Shown piece by piece: positions 25,529 through 34,088 of a DNA stretch of 64,000 nt (positions within the stretch are counted from its first letter, which is position 1; each line of letters opens with the position of its first letter). The notes below the pieces were generated by a model. The model searched no databases. It was not told the origin of the DNA and was given only the letters and a program-made list of their open reading frames with translations. Location: the NCBI GenBank assembly GCA_964620325.1, contig CAZUIM010000004.1, positions 1-64,000 on the forward strand, read 5' to 3'. Position numbers and translations under genes: made by a program. The stretch comes from CAZMYM01 sp964620325 (GTDB taxonomy: Bacteria > Bipolaricaulota > Bipolaricaulia > UBA7950 > UBA9294).

Positions 25529-26879
25529 ATGAGCGTTCGTACAACCGCCGCCGCCATATCAGGACACCGAACCCGACAACGAAGACGGCACTGATCGCGT
25601 GGGCCGCGCGGATCGGCCCGAGCCAGAGGCTGTCTCCACGCGTGAAGCTGACGATCGACCGAGCGATCGCGTAGAGGATGAAGTACATCGCCGTCGCGAA
25701 CCCGTCTTTGTACCCCCGCTTTCGAATCGACCACAGGTAGGCGAAGATCATCAGGTTCAGAATCATCTCGTAGACCATCGACGGATGCGTCGCCTGCCCC
25801 GGATAGACCCTTCCGGCCGGCGACTCCGCCGGGAACCGGATCCCCCACGGTAGCGTCGTTGGAGTTCCGAACGCGTCCCCGTTCATCAGGTTCCCGATCC
25901 GCCCGATCGCCTGGCCGAGGATCAGGCTCGGAGCGAGGATGTCGGTGACGGCCCAGAAGCGGACCCCCTTCCACCGAGCAAACAGGTAGACGGTCAGCGC
26001 CCCGACGAGAACGCCGCCGTGGATCGCCAGCCCCCCCTCCCAGATCTTGAAGACGTCGATCGGATTCGCCCGATAGACGTCCCAACGGAACACGACATAG
26101 TAGATCCGAGCGCCGAGGATCGCGCACGGGATCGTCCAGAGGAGGAGATCGACCGCGTCGTCCCAAACGAAGAGGATCTGAGGTGCCACCTCCCGCGCCA
26201 CCGACAGGAGCTCCTCCTCGGTGAGCACGTCGCCACCGGCCGGCGCACCGTACGCATCGCGGAGCGATCTCGCGAGCGTTACGCGCAATCCCTCGATCTC
26301 CTCGAGATTCCAGTGGTATCGCCAGTTCTTCCGAAGGAATCGAACCACCGCCGCGTCGATCAGGAAGGCCATCCTCTCGATCGTCTCGCAACCGACCCCG
26401 TCGAGGGCGACCGCGCCCTCCCGAACGAGTGCGTGAAGGTTCCATCTGCGATAGACCGCCGCGCCGATGGCGTCGACCAGACCGTCTCGGTCGGCGGCGA
26501 TCGCGTCGACCTCTGCCCCCTCTACCTCGACGATCGCCGACCGAACGGCCCGTCTGGCCACCTCGAGTTTCGGCTCCGACGCCGACGTCAGGATCCTCGC
26601 GGATGCGCCGACAACGGCGTCGGCGATCGCATCGGCCACCTCGTCTGCGCCGAGGAGGCCGATGACCCGTTCGCGGAGCGAACCGGAGAAGCTCCGCTCG
26701 AGAATCGATCGGAGATTCTCGAACGTTCGTTCCCTCGCACGATTCGAGCGAACCTTCGCCAGTCGCCGCACCTTCACGCCGATCCAAGCCAGGTAGAGGC
26801 CGACGGTGAACGCGATGACGTACATCACTCCGTAGTAGCGGATGACCAGCGGTCCGAGTTCGATCAACACCGGGCGCAC
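25518..26879 (-). CDS. lgt: Prolipoprotein diacylglyceryl transferase with ~195-residue insertion
   Basis: A 453-residue membrane enzyme that adds diacylglycerol to the lipobox cysteine of prolipoproteins. The GTG at 26879 has GAGGGGGA upstream and gives the canonical start RPVLIELGPLVIRYYGVMY. Conserved Lgt elements are intact: DLLLWTIPCAILGARIYYV, GGLAIHGG with His287, and GQAIGRIGNLMNGDAFG with Arg327 and Asn330. Between helix 1 and helix 2 lies an extra charged, mostly helical domain (about residues 42-238) absent from the ~290-residue enzyme of other bacteria. By E. coli topology this loop is cytoplasmic. The gene is divergent from lnt, with 34 bases between start codons. Confidence 0.93.
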   Translation of the reverse strand: MRPVLIELGPLVIRYYGVMYVIAFTVGLYLAWIGVKVRRLAKVRSNRARERTFENLRSILERSFSGSLRERVIGLLGADEVADAIADAVVGASARILTSASEPKLEVARRAVRSAIVEVEGAEVDAIAADRDGLVDAIGAAVYRRWNLHALVREGAVALDGVGCETIERMAFLIDAAVVRFLRKNWRYHWNLEEIEGLRVTLARSLRDAYGAPAGGDVLTEEELLSVAREVAPQILFVWDDAVDLLLWTIPCAILGARIYYVVFRWDVYRANPIDVFKIWEGGLAIHGGVLVGALTVYLFARWKGVRFWAVTDILAPSLILGQAIGRIGNLMNGDAFGTPTTLPWGIRFPAESPAGRVYPGQATHPSMVYEMILNLMIFAYLWSIRKRGYKDGFATAMYFILYAIARSIVSFTRGDSLWLGPIRAAHAISAVFVVGFGVLIWRRRLYERSSTA

Positions 26880-26913
26880 GTGAGTCCCCCTCTTCCGATA
26901 TGATCGAGAGTAT

Positions 26914-28386
26914 ATGGTCCTTCCCGGACGACGCAAAGCCCTTCTCGCGGCGGCATCCGGCATCCTGACCGCCCTCGCGATGCCCGGCCTCGGCCTGGCC
27001 CCCCTCGTCTTCGTCGGCCTCGTCCCGCTCTTCTTCGCCCTCGAGGGGACCGGACGATTCCGCGTTGCACTCCTCTTCGGCGTGACCTTCCTCGCCCTTG
27101 ACCTGCGCTGGATCCTGACCGTGACCCGATTCTCACCCTGGGTCGTCCCTGGCTTCGCCCTCCTCGTCGCCTACCTCGGCGCCTTCACGGGGCTGTTCAG
27201 TCTCTTCCTCCGTCGATCCGGGAAGCGGGGCTTCGATGCAACGCTCCTGTGGACCGCCCCCGCCGCGCTGGCGTTGGTCGAACTCGGCCGCGCGCAGGGG
27301 GCGTTGGGCATCGGTTTCTCGTCGCTGTATCACGCGCTGTACCGGGCGCCCGCCCTCATCGGGGCGGCCGCCGTCCTCGGACCGTGGTCGATCACGGCGG
27401 CGATCGTCTTCGTCAACGCCGCGATCTATCTCGTGATCCGCCGGCGGCGGATCGGCTATCTACTCGCAGCCGGGGCCGGCGTTGCCGCTCTCACCGCCTT
27501 CGCAGTCCTTCCGATTGCCCCGAGCAATGACGAAGACGTGCGCGTCGCCGTCGTCTCTTCGACCGTCGAACAAGAGACGAAGCTCGACGGACGAAATCTC
27601 GACGCGCTCGCGGAGCGCTACGAGGAGCTCGGACGCCGTGCCGTCGCCGAGGATCCCGACCTCGTCGTCTTTCCCGAGTCGATCCTTCCCGCGTACATCC
27701 TGAGTAACAAGCGCCTCCTCGAGCGATTCGAGCGGCTCGCAGTCGACGGAGAGACCCGCATCCTCTTCGGAACCGGGGTCTATCGCGAGCAGGGGATCTA
27801 CAACACGGTCGCGCTCCTGTCGCGACAGGGCGGACTTGTCGGCACCTACGCGATGGTCCGGCCGGTCCCGTTCGGCGAGTACGTGCCGGGACGCCGCCTG
27901 TGGGAGGCGATCGGCCTCCGCCGGTTCGTCGAGTCGTTTCTCCCGCTCGATCTGACGCCGGGAACGACGTTCGAGCCGCTCGACGGTCTCGGCACGCCGA
28001 TCTGCTTCGAATCGACCTTCCCCGATCCGTCGCGACGGTTCGCCCTGGCCGGTGCGGAGGTTCTCGTCGTCGTGACGAACGACGCATGGTTTGCCGGAAG
28101 CTCGGAACTCATCGCCCACTTCGCCGCCACCGTCTTCCGCGCCGTCGAGACACGGCGTTACGTCGCTCAAGCGGCGAACGGAGGCGTCGCCGGGCTGGTC
28201 GATCCGTCCGGCAAGATCCTCGCCGAGACGACGCGTGAGGGAGTCGTCACCGACATCGTCCACGAGCGAACCGATCGATCCTTGTACGTTCGTTGGGGAG
28301 ATCTTCCGCTCCTCGTCCTGGCCAGCCTCGGCTGCGCGTGCTCGATCTTGCTTCGAGTTCGAGATCGAAAGCGAAGCGGGGGGTGA
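26914..28386 (+). CDS. lnt: Apolipoprotein N-acyltransferase with Lys-to-Met substitution
   Basis: A 490-residue enzyme that N-acylates the lipoprotein cysteine in diderm bacteria. About six N-terminal membrane helices (1-200) are followed by a nitrilase-fold domain. Glu255 (VVFPES) and the nucleophile Cys364 (TPICFESTF) are present. The third triad residue, lysine in the Y-x-K-x-x-x-V-P-F-G-E motif, is Met314 (codon ATG at 27853-27855), one base from AAG. The rest of the motif, VPFGEYVPG, is perfect. Either the enzyme is impaired or altered, or there is a base error. It lies opposite lgt, so both lipoprotein-maturation genes share a 34-base divergent region. Confidence 0.92.
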   Translation: MVLPGRRKALLAAASGILTALAMPGLGLAPLVFVGLVPLFFALEGTGRFRVALLFGVTFLALDLRWILTVTRFSPWVVPGFALLVAYLGAFTGLFSLFLRRSGKRGFDATLLWTAPAALALVELGRAQGALGIGFSSLYHALYRAPALIGAAAVLGPWSITAAIVFVNAAIYLVIRRRRIGYLLAAGAGVAALTAFAVLPIAPSNDEDVRVAVVSSTVEQETKLDGRNLDALAERYEELGRRAVAEDPDLVVFPESILPAYILSNKRLLERFERLAVDGETRILFGTGVYREQGIYNTVALLSRQGGLVGTYAMVRPVPFGEYVPGRRLWEAIGLRRFVESFLPLDLTPGTTFEPLDGLGTPICFESTFPDPSRRFALAGAEVLVVVTNDAWFAGSSELIAHFAATVFRAVETRRYVAQAANGGVAGLVDPSGKILAETTREGVVTDIVHERTDRSLYVRWGDLPLLVLASLGCACSILLRVRDRKRSGG

Positions 28387-28408
28387 GATGCGGCGTCTCA
28401 CCCCCCGC
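28376..28408. terminator. Bidirectional terminator between lnt and lipoprotein gene
   Basis: Thirteen-bp perfect stem GCGGGGGGTGAGA / TCTCACCCCCCGC with a 7-nt loop, overlapping the end of lnt and facing the convergent lipoprotein gene. U tracts are weak on both sides. Confidence 0.65.
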
Positions 28409-28437
28409 GGCTACCTTCGGAGGTCGTCGGTCGTCGT

Positions 28438-29757
28438 CTAGCGTTTCGAGGCCGGCGAGACGTTGTCTCCGGTCTCGGTCAGCTTCGTCACCGCCCCGGT
28501 CTCGAACGTGACCTTGTAGATCTGATAGTCACCGCCAGAATCCGGTTTGACGTAGGCGAGGCCGCTTCCGTCTTCGAGCCAGAACGGACAGAACTCGTCG
28601 TCGTCGGTCGTGATCGCGGTGTTCGTCACCCCGTACTCGGCGTCGACGAAATCCTCGAGACTGGTCGGCCCGGTCCCGGCCGCGTCCACGACGTAGATGT
28701 CGATCTCCCCGGTCGACCGCTCGCGCGAGAAGGCGATCCAGGCTCCGTCCGGCGACCAGGCCGGCCTCGAAATCCCGGCTCCCGCCGGCAGATTGAGGGC
28801 GACTCCGAGCCCGGCGATCGCCGGCGAGGCGTCCCCGGCCCGTCCACCGACGCCCGGATCGAAGATCTCGGTCGTCGTCCCGCCCTCCTCACGGAGCCAG
28901 AGCGAACTGCCTCCGCTCGAATCCTTGTCGGACACGAAGACGATGTCGTCGTTGATCGGTGAGAAGGCCGGCGCGATCGCCCAGGACGGCGACTGCGATG
29001 TCACCTGCGTCTGCGATCCGCCGGAGGAGGTCATCGTGTAGATCTCCCACGTCGTCGACGACGGCGTCTGCGCCACGTTCGACGCGTAGGCGATCGTCCC
29101 CGCATCGGCCGACCAGCTCGGCTGAATCTGGTTCGACGCCGTCTGCGTCGTCAGCTGGTCCTGGCTCCCCCCGGCGACCGTCATCGTCCAGATGTTCCAA
29201 CTCGTCCCGTCCTCGGCGGCGAACGCGATCCGGTCGCGCGTGGTCCGGACGAGATCGGGGAACAGCTCGTCGTCCGACGTGTTCAACACCGTTCCCTGCG
29301 CCGAGCCGTCGCCGTGCATCCGGTAGATGTCGTAGTCCCCGACCCGTTGCGACGCAAATGTGATCATCAGCGGGCCGATCACCAGGACGTCGTTGACCAT
29401 TCCGATCCGGCCGTCGTTGTCGGTGATCGTCAGGACAACGGTGAACGTTCCCGCCTCCTCGTAGGTGTGGGGGATCGGGGTCGTTACGTCGGTCCCGGTC
29501 GCCGTGGTCGAGCCGTCTCCGAAATCGAGCTCAAAGCTCGCGATCGTCCCATCCGGATCGTTCGATCCGCTGATGTCGAACGTCACGCTCACGGGGACCT
29601 CTTCGTCTCCTGCGGTGTCGATCACCATCAGGGCGATCGGCGCCTGTCCAAAGAACCCTCTGCACGCTGCGAGCCCTACCGCAAGGGCGACGAGCAGACA
29701 AAGGACTGCGAATCGTTTTCCACTGCCCCCCAGGGCAGTGCGCGTGGAAGCGGACAT
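28438..29757 (-). CDS. PKD/TolB-like beta-propeller lipoprotein
   Basis: A 439-residue envelope lipoprotein. ATG 29757 follows a near-perfect AAGGAGGT. The signal peptide ends in the lipobox VGLAAC, so it should be modified by Lgt, LspA and possibly Lnt. A PKD domain (about residues 40-125: FDISGSNDPDGTIASFELDFGDGS, HTYEEAGTFTVVLTITDNDG) is followed by repeated WD40-like/TolB blades (SQRVGDYDIYRM, RIAFAAEDGTSWNIWTM, SWSADAGTIAYAS, AWSPDGAWIAFSRERSTGEIDIYVV). Such proteins bind glycan or protein partners in the envelope. It is transcribed away from the neighbouring sigma-factor cassette, which may control it. Confidence 0.88.
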   Translation of the reverse strand: MSASTRTALGGSGKRFAVLCLLVALAVGLAACRGFFGQAPIALMVIDTAGDEEVPVSVTFDISGSNDPDGTIASFELDFGDGSTTATGTDVTTPIPHTYEEAGTFTVVLTITDNDGRIGMVNDVLVIGPLMITFASQRVGDYDIYRMHGDGSAQGTVLNTSDDELFPDLVRTTRDRIAFAAEDGTSWNIWTMTVAGGSQDQLTTQTASNQIQPSWSADAGTIAYASNVAQTPSSTTWEIYTMTSSGGSQTQVTSQSPSWAIAPAFSPINDDIVFVSDKDSSGGSSLWLREEGGTTTEIFDPGVGGRAGDASPAIAGLGVALNLPAGAGISRPAWSPDGAWIAFSRERSTGEIDIYVVDAAGTGPTSLEDFVDAEYGVTNTAITTDDDEFCPFWLEDGSGLAYVKPDSGGDYQIYKVTFETGAVTKLTETGDNVSPASKR

Positions 29758-29963
29758 CTCGTTGACCTCCTTAGGAACCATCTCTACTTCGTCGCATGTC
29801 CAAAGGCCGTTTCGTCCAGTCTACTTGCGGATTCGCTTCGAACTCGGGGACGACCGACAACCCCTGGGAGAAGGTTCGTCCCGATGCGAGGTGATCGATG
29901 TCGAATCCGAAACCCTGATCGGGGAAAGCGTGTATATTGAACACCGAGGAGGCAAACGGCAGC

Positions 29964-30518
29964 GTGTACCGGAAGCAAGACGAGGTGAGTCTATTGCGCG
30001 CTTCACTGGCAGGGGAGACGGAAGCTTGGGGAGAGATCGTATCGCGGTACAAGGACGCGGTCTTCGGTCTCTGCCTCGGTTTTCTGCGCAACCGCGCTGA
30101 CGCCGAGGATCTGACCCACGACGCGTTCATCCGCGCGTACGACAACCTTCGGCGCTATCACCTCGACAAGCGGTTTTCGACCTGGATGTTCACGATCGCC
30201 GCGAACCTCTGTCGAAATCGTCTCCGGTACCGGAAGAACCACCCGGTCGTCGAACAACCGTTGCACCTGGCCGGCGGTCGAGATCCGGCATCGGTCGTCG
30301 CCGGAGAGGATCGGCAGTCCCGGATCCACCGAGCGCTGAACGAACTCCCGTATCCCTATCGGGCGCCGCTCATTCTTCGGTTCTACAACGACCTATCGTA
30401 CCGTGAGATCGGCGGGATTCTCGCCATACCTGAGGGGACCGTGAAGACCAGGATTCATCGTGGCAAAGCGATGCTGAGAAGCCTGATCGAGAAGGACGTG
30501 ATGCAGTATGAGACTTGA
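29964..30518 (+). CDS. ECF RNA polymerase sigma factor
   Basis: A sigma-70 family protein of extracytoplasmic-function type, about 184 residues from the GTG at 29964. I prefer this start because GAGGAGG lies 11 bases upstream and a TATATT -10-like box (29933-29938) overlaps the alternative TTG at 29937. Region 2 is visible in FGLCLGFLRNRADAEDLTHDAFIRAYDNL and FSTWMFTIAANLCRNRLR. Region 4 is visible in LPYPYRAPLILRFYNDLSYREIGGILAIPEGTVKTRIHRG. Its 3' end overlaps the next gene by 11 bases, the usual sigma/anti-sigma coupling. Confidence 0.93.
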   Translation: MYRKQDEVSLLRASLAGETEAWGEIVSRYKDAVFGLCLGFLRNRADAEDLTHDAFIRAYDNLRRYHLDKRFSTWMFTIAANLCRNRLRYRKNHPVVEQPLHLAGGRDPASVVAGEDRQSRIHRALNELPYPYRAPLILRFYNDLSYREIGGILAIPEGTVKTRIHRGKAMLRSLIEKDVMQYET

Positions 30519-31089
30519 CGATATCGAGACCGCCGTGCGCGAGACGCTCCGCAGCGAAGTGGAGGCGTCGGCCCCACGTCTCGAGGGACTGGAGGCTCGG
30601 ATCGTCGCCGAATTGGGCGATCGAGCTCCCCGCCCGCGCTTCATCGATTGGGTTCGAAGTCTGCTCGCTCCGACACGGACCGGCCGCTTCGGTCAGCTCG
30701 CCGTTCTCGGGGCGACGGCCGCCGTCTTCCTGATCGTCGGCACCTTGCTGACGGGCGATCGAACCGCCGGTCCGACGCTGACCCCGACGCTCACCCCGGC
30801 CGCCTCCTCTCGAACACGCCACGAGGTGTTGTTCGTCGTTCCGGCCCTCGACGCCGATCGCGTCGCCGTCGTCGGGGACTTCAATGCATGGGAGGAAACG
30901 CCGCTCGCCGATGAGAACGAAGACGGAATCTGGACCGCTTCGATCCCGCTCTCCCCGGGAAGATACGAGTACGCGTTCGTCATCGACGGACGGTGGTGGG
31001 GACAGGATCCGTCGGCCGACGAGTACGTGCGAACGTTCGGGCAGTACAGCTCCGTCCGCTACATCGGCGGAGGAGGTGACGGCGTGTGA
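30508..31089 (+). CDS. Membrane-anchored glycogen-binding-like domain protein, putative anti-sigma factor
   Basis: A 193-residue protein. Residues 1-60 are soluble and acidic (presumed cytoplasmic), residues about 67-83 form one membrane helix (LAVLGATAAVFLIVGTLL), and a Thr/Pro linker leads to a C-terminal CBM48/AMPK-type beta sandwich (VLFVVPALDADRVAVVGDFNAWEETPL, GIWTASIPLSPGRYEYAFVIDGRWWGQDP). That VGDFNxW...GRYEYAFVIDG pattern is the isoamylase early-set/glycogen-binding fold. Position, overlap with the sigma gene and topology suggest an anti-sigma factor sensing a glycan or envelope ligand outside. No zinc anti-sigma motif (HxxxCxxC) is present, so this is inference. Confidence 0.75.
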   Translation: MRLDDIETAVRETLRSEVEASAPRLEGLEARIVAELGDRAPRPRFIDWVRSLLAPTRTGRFGQLAVLGATAAVFLIVGTLLTGDRTAGPTLTPTLTPAASSRTRHEVLFVVPALDADRVAVVGDFNAWEETPLADENEDGIWTASIPLSPGRYEYAFVIDGRWWGQDPSADEYVRTFGQYSSVRYIGGGGDGV

Positions 31090-31850
31090 ACCGGTGGAAG
31101 AGGTTTTCGGCCGGAATCGGGCTCGCGATTCTCCTGATCTTCATCGCATCGGTCGGCGCCGTTTCTCAGTCTCAGTCGGCCGACTTCGATCGTGCCCTGT
31201 CCGCCATGTCGCTCTCCTCACACGACCGGATCTTGGCCGCAATCGAAGTGGGACTCGAGACGCCCGGCTTCCCGGCGGGTGAATTGCTCTCTCTGATCGA
31301 TCGTCTCACCACCCTTCCGGCGTCGGCCTACGACGTGGAACTCGTCCTCCTGCTGCAAACGCGGGCTCTCGAGAGCGGGATGTCGATCGATGGGCTCGTC
31401 AGCGTCGGATTCGATCTGGCCACCGCACTGGCGAACGGACTCCCGATCGAGGCGATCATTCTCGAGGCGTTCAAGGGAATCGCGCAAAGGTCACCAGTCT
31501 TCGCGATCGAAGCCAGGATCCGCCAACGTCTGACCCTCCTGGATGGTGTGCGCGATCTCCTCTTCGCTTGCCAGATTCTGAGGACGCCGGCCGGAGGAAC
31601 ACAGAGCAGTCCGAACGCCCTTCCGGCAGCGAGATTCGATCAACTGGTGAGTCAGATCGCTGACGCCGTCAGCGACTATTTGGAAGGAGGGGGGAGCCCG
31701 TCGAAGGGCGCCACCCTCTATGAACTCGTCGCCGATCGGCTTCATCGTCTTCCGCCGACGATCGTACGACCGGAAGACGTCGAGCTCGTTCTCGATCGAA
31801 TCGGCCCGAACGATTTGACACAGATCGCCATCGCGGCACTCAATCCGTGA
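31086..31850 (+). CDS. Exported protein of unknown function in sigma cassette
   Basis: A 254-residue protein with an N-terminal signal sequence (RFSAGIGLAILLIFIASVGAVSQS) and a mature part predicted to be almost entirely alpha-helical. It carries repeated amphipathic segments such as LSSHDRILAAIEVGLETPGF and LLSLIDRLTTLPASAYDVELV. I do not recognise a family. The GTG start overlaps the stop of the preceding gene (GTGA), so it is part of the sigma-factor message and probably works in the envelope with it or with the PKD protein 42 bases downstream. Confidence 0.75.
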   Translation: MNRWKRFSAGIGLAILLIFIASVGAVSQSQSADFDRALSAMSLSSHDRILAAIEVGLETPGFPAGELLSLIDRLTTLPASAYDVELVLLLQTRALESGMSIDGLVSVGFDLATALANGLPIEAIILEAFKGIAQRSPVFAIEARIRQRLTLLDGVRDLLFACQILRTPAGGTQSSPNALPAARFDQLVSQIADAVSDYLEGGGSPSKGATLYELVADRLHRLPPTIVRPEDVELVLDRIGPNDLTQIAIAALNP

Positions 31851-31892
31851 GAACCGTGCAATTTCAGGCTGACAGGAAAAGGAGGCGCGACA

Positions 31893-33992
31893 ATGAACAA
31901 GAGAGCATGGAAGGCTGGAGCCCTCGCCTTGCTCATGGCTTCGATCGGCGCCCTCATCGGATGGGCCCAGGATTCCCAGGTCTATCCGCAAGGGCTGATC
32001 ATCGATCCGCCGCAGAGCGAGGAACTCGAAGTCTCGATCATGACCGACAAGGCCGAGTACCGAGTCGGCGAGTCGGTCACGATCAGCTATGAAGTCAACA
32101 GGGCGGCCTACATCTACATCTGGGACATCATGCCGACAGGAGAAGTCCAGGTCGTCTTCCCGAACCCCTCCTACCCGGGCGGCCTCGACAACTACGTCCA
32201 AGCCGGAGCACACCAGCTTCCACGGAGTTTCCCGGTGGCACCGCCGCTCGGAACGGAGTACCTACAGATCCTGGCGACGACGCAACCGGTCGACGTCAGC
32301 AGCTTCCCGATGAGCGATCCGGGGCTGTTCCAGCAGCAGGTCGAAGTGCAGATCCTCGGTCTCCTCCTGGAGGATCAACGAAGCTGGAACTTCACCAGCT
32401 TCGAGATCACCGACCAGGCCCCGCCGAACTACGGAACGGTGAACATCACATCGACGCCGCCCGGAGCCACGATCACCCTCGACGGAACCTTCGTCGGTTA
32501 CACCCCGCGGACGCACTTCGTCACGCAGGGTCTCCACCGCATTTCGGTCAGCAAGCCCGGATACTCGACGTACAACGTCGTCCTGATCATCTTCGGAACC
32601 GGGACGCGGACGATCCATGCGGAATTGACGCCGCTCTTCCCGTCGAACAGCCCGCCGACGGCCGCCTATTCGTACTCACCGCAGAATCCGGCCGTGAACA
32701 CGTTCGTGCAGTTCAACGCATCCGCCTCGTCCGACTCAGACGGCTCGATCGCGTCGTACAACTGGAACTTCGGCGACGGCACGACCGGCAGCGGATCGAT
32801 CGTGTGGCATCGGTTCACGTCCGCCGGCTCGTTCTCGGTGCGCCTGACCGTCACCGACGACGACGGCGCGTCGAGATCGGTCACCAAGACGATCCAGGTC
32901 GGACCGACGAACCTCGCTCCGAATGCGACCTTCGACTACTCTCCGACGTCGCCGGCCGTCGGCGCATGGGTCCGCTTCGACGGAACCTCCTCGACCGACT
33001 CGGACGGGACGATCGCCGAGCACCGATGGACGTTCGACGACGGATCGTCGCCCGAGCTGGGGAACATCACCTATCACCGCTTCTCGGCGGCGGGGACGTA
33101 CCTCGTCACCCTGACGGTGACCGACGATGAGGGAGCGAGCGACAGCGTCTCGCAGCAAGTGGTCGTCGGACCGACACAGCAACCACCGGTCGCCGCGTTC
33201 ACGTACTCTCCGACGGCTCCGGAGGTCGGCGATCCCGTGACGTTCAACGCGTCCTCATCGTTCGATCCGGACGGGACGATCGTCTCGTACAACTGGGATC
33301 TGAACGGGGATGGAACCGCGGACGCCAGCGGCTCGACCGGACAGGTAACCTACTCATCGGCCGGAACGGTCCTCGTCACCTTGACGGTGACGGACAACGG
33401 CGGCCTGTCGTCCTCGACGTCGCAAGAGATCGTGGTCTCGCAGGCCGTCGGTCCGAGCGGCGCCCCGCCGATGGGTACGACGCCCGGCGTCTTCGTCTGG
33501 GGAACCGACCGGTGGCACGTGACCGTGAACGCCGGCGGCGGCTGGACGACTCCGCACCGCTATCGCCTGAAGCTCCGATCTGACGAGCCGTTCCAGGACG
33601 TCAACGAGCCGTTCGACGGCGGGGTCATTCCGCTCGGGTTGATCATCGAGCCCGAAGATTCGGAGACGACCCTCGTCTTCGAAGGCTCGATCACGAGCGG
33701 CTCACTCGATCACACCTTCCGCGTCCCCGATTCGTCGAGCGTCTGGATGAGCCTGGAACTCGACACGAACGGGGACGGAACGCTCGATGAATCAACGAGT
33801 TTCGTCTATCTCCGGCACTCGCTCGTGCGGCCGCCGGCCGTGCCGACGGTCCTCGGTCTGCCGCGTGGGTACGAGGGCGAGCTTCTCCCGACGATCAACT
33901 TCCGCGTCGGAACGGCCCTCCCATCGCGCTACACAGACAGCATCCGCTGGATTGTCTGGCAGACGACGATCTCGGCGCTCGAGGGCTTCTAG
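31893..33992 (+). CDS. Large surface protein: DUF4384, PEGA and three PKD domains
   Basis: A 699-residue exported protein. After a signal peptide (1-25) comes a DUF4384-type domain (about 45-150: EVSIMTDKAEYRVGESVTI, AAYIYIWDIMPTGEVQVVFP), a PEGA domain (about 181-232: GTVNITSTPPGATITLDGTFVG), then three PKD domains beginning near 254, 343 and 432. Each contains a PxxxFxYSP entry and a YNWxFGDG-like or equivalent core. The last ~170 residues (VFVWGTDRWHVTVNAGGGW onward) are unfamiliar. ATG 31893 is preceded by AAAAGGAGG. It is the last gene of the sigma cassette and the likely main product under its control, probably a cell-surface or S-layer-like adhesin. Confidence 0.88.
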   Translation: MNKRAWKAGALALLMASIGALIGWAQDSQVYPQGLIIDPPQSEELEVSIMTDKAEYRVGESVTISYEVNRAAYIYIWDIMPTGEVQVVFPNPSYPGGLDNYVQAGAHQLPRSFPVAPPLGTEYLQILATTQPVDVSSFPMSDPGLFQQQVEVQILGLLLEDQRSWNFTSFEITDQAPPNYGTVNITSTPPGATITLDGTFVGYTPRTHFVTQGLHRISVSKPGYSTYNVVLIIFGTGTRTIHAELTPLFPSNSPPTAAYSYSPQNPAVNTFVQFNASASSDSDGSIASYNWNFGDGTTGSGSIVWHRFTSAGSFSVRLTVTDDDGASRSVTKTIQVGPTNLAPNATFDYSPTSPAVGAWVRFDGTSSTDSDGTIAEHRWTFDDGSSPELGNITYHRFSAAGTYLVTLTVTDDEGASDSVSQQVVVGPTQQPPVAAFTYSPTAPEVGDPVTFNASSSFDPDGTIVSYNWDLNGDGTADASGSTGQVTYSSAGTVLVTLTVTDNGGLSSSTSQEIVVSQAVGPSGAPPMGTTPGVFVWGTDRWHVTVNAGGGWTTPHRYRLKLRSDEPFQDVNEPFDGGVIPLGLIIEPEDSETTLVFEGSITSGSLDHTFRVPDSSSVWMSLELDTNGDGTLDESTSFVYLRHSLVRPPAVPTVLGLPRGYEGELLPTINFRVGTALPSRYTDSIRWIVWQTTISALEGF

Positions 33993-34016
33993 ACACCCTC
34001 AATCAACGCAAGCATC

Positions 34017-34043
34017 ACGGGCGGGCCACGGCGGCCCGCCCGT
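34017..34043 (+). terminator. Terminator after the PKD surface protein
   Basis: Eleven-bp perfect stem ACGGGCGGGCC / GGCCCGCCCGT, 5-nt loop, followed by CTCTTCTTGT. It closes the sigma cassette. Confidence 0.8.
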
Positions 34044-34088
34044 CTCTTCTTGTCGCCGCGTTCGCTGGAAGTGTAAGATCGAAGGGCC

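Noticed and set aside
28438..34043. Horizontally acquired island
   Set aside because: The PKD/sigma region has the same base composition and codon style as its surroundings, with no integrase, transposase or flanking repeats.
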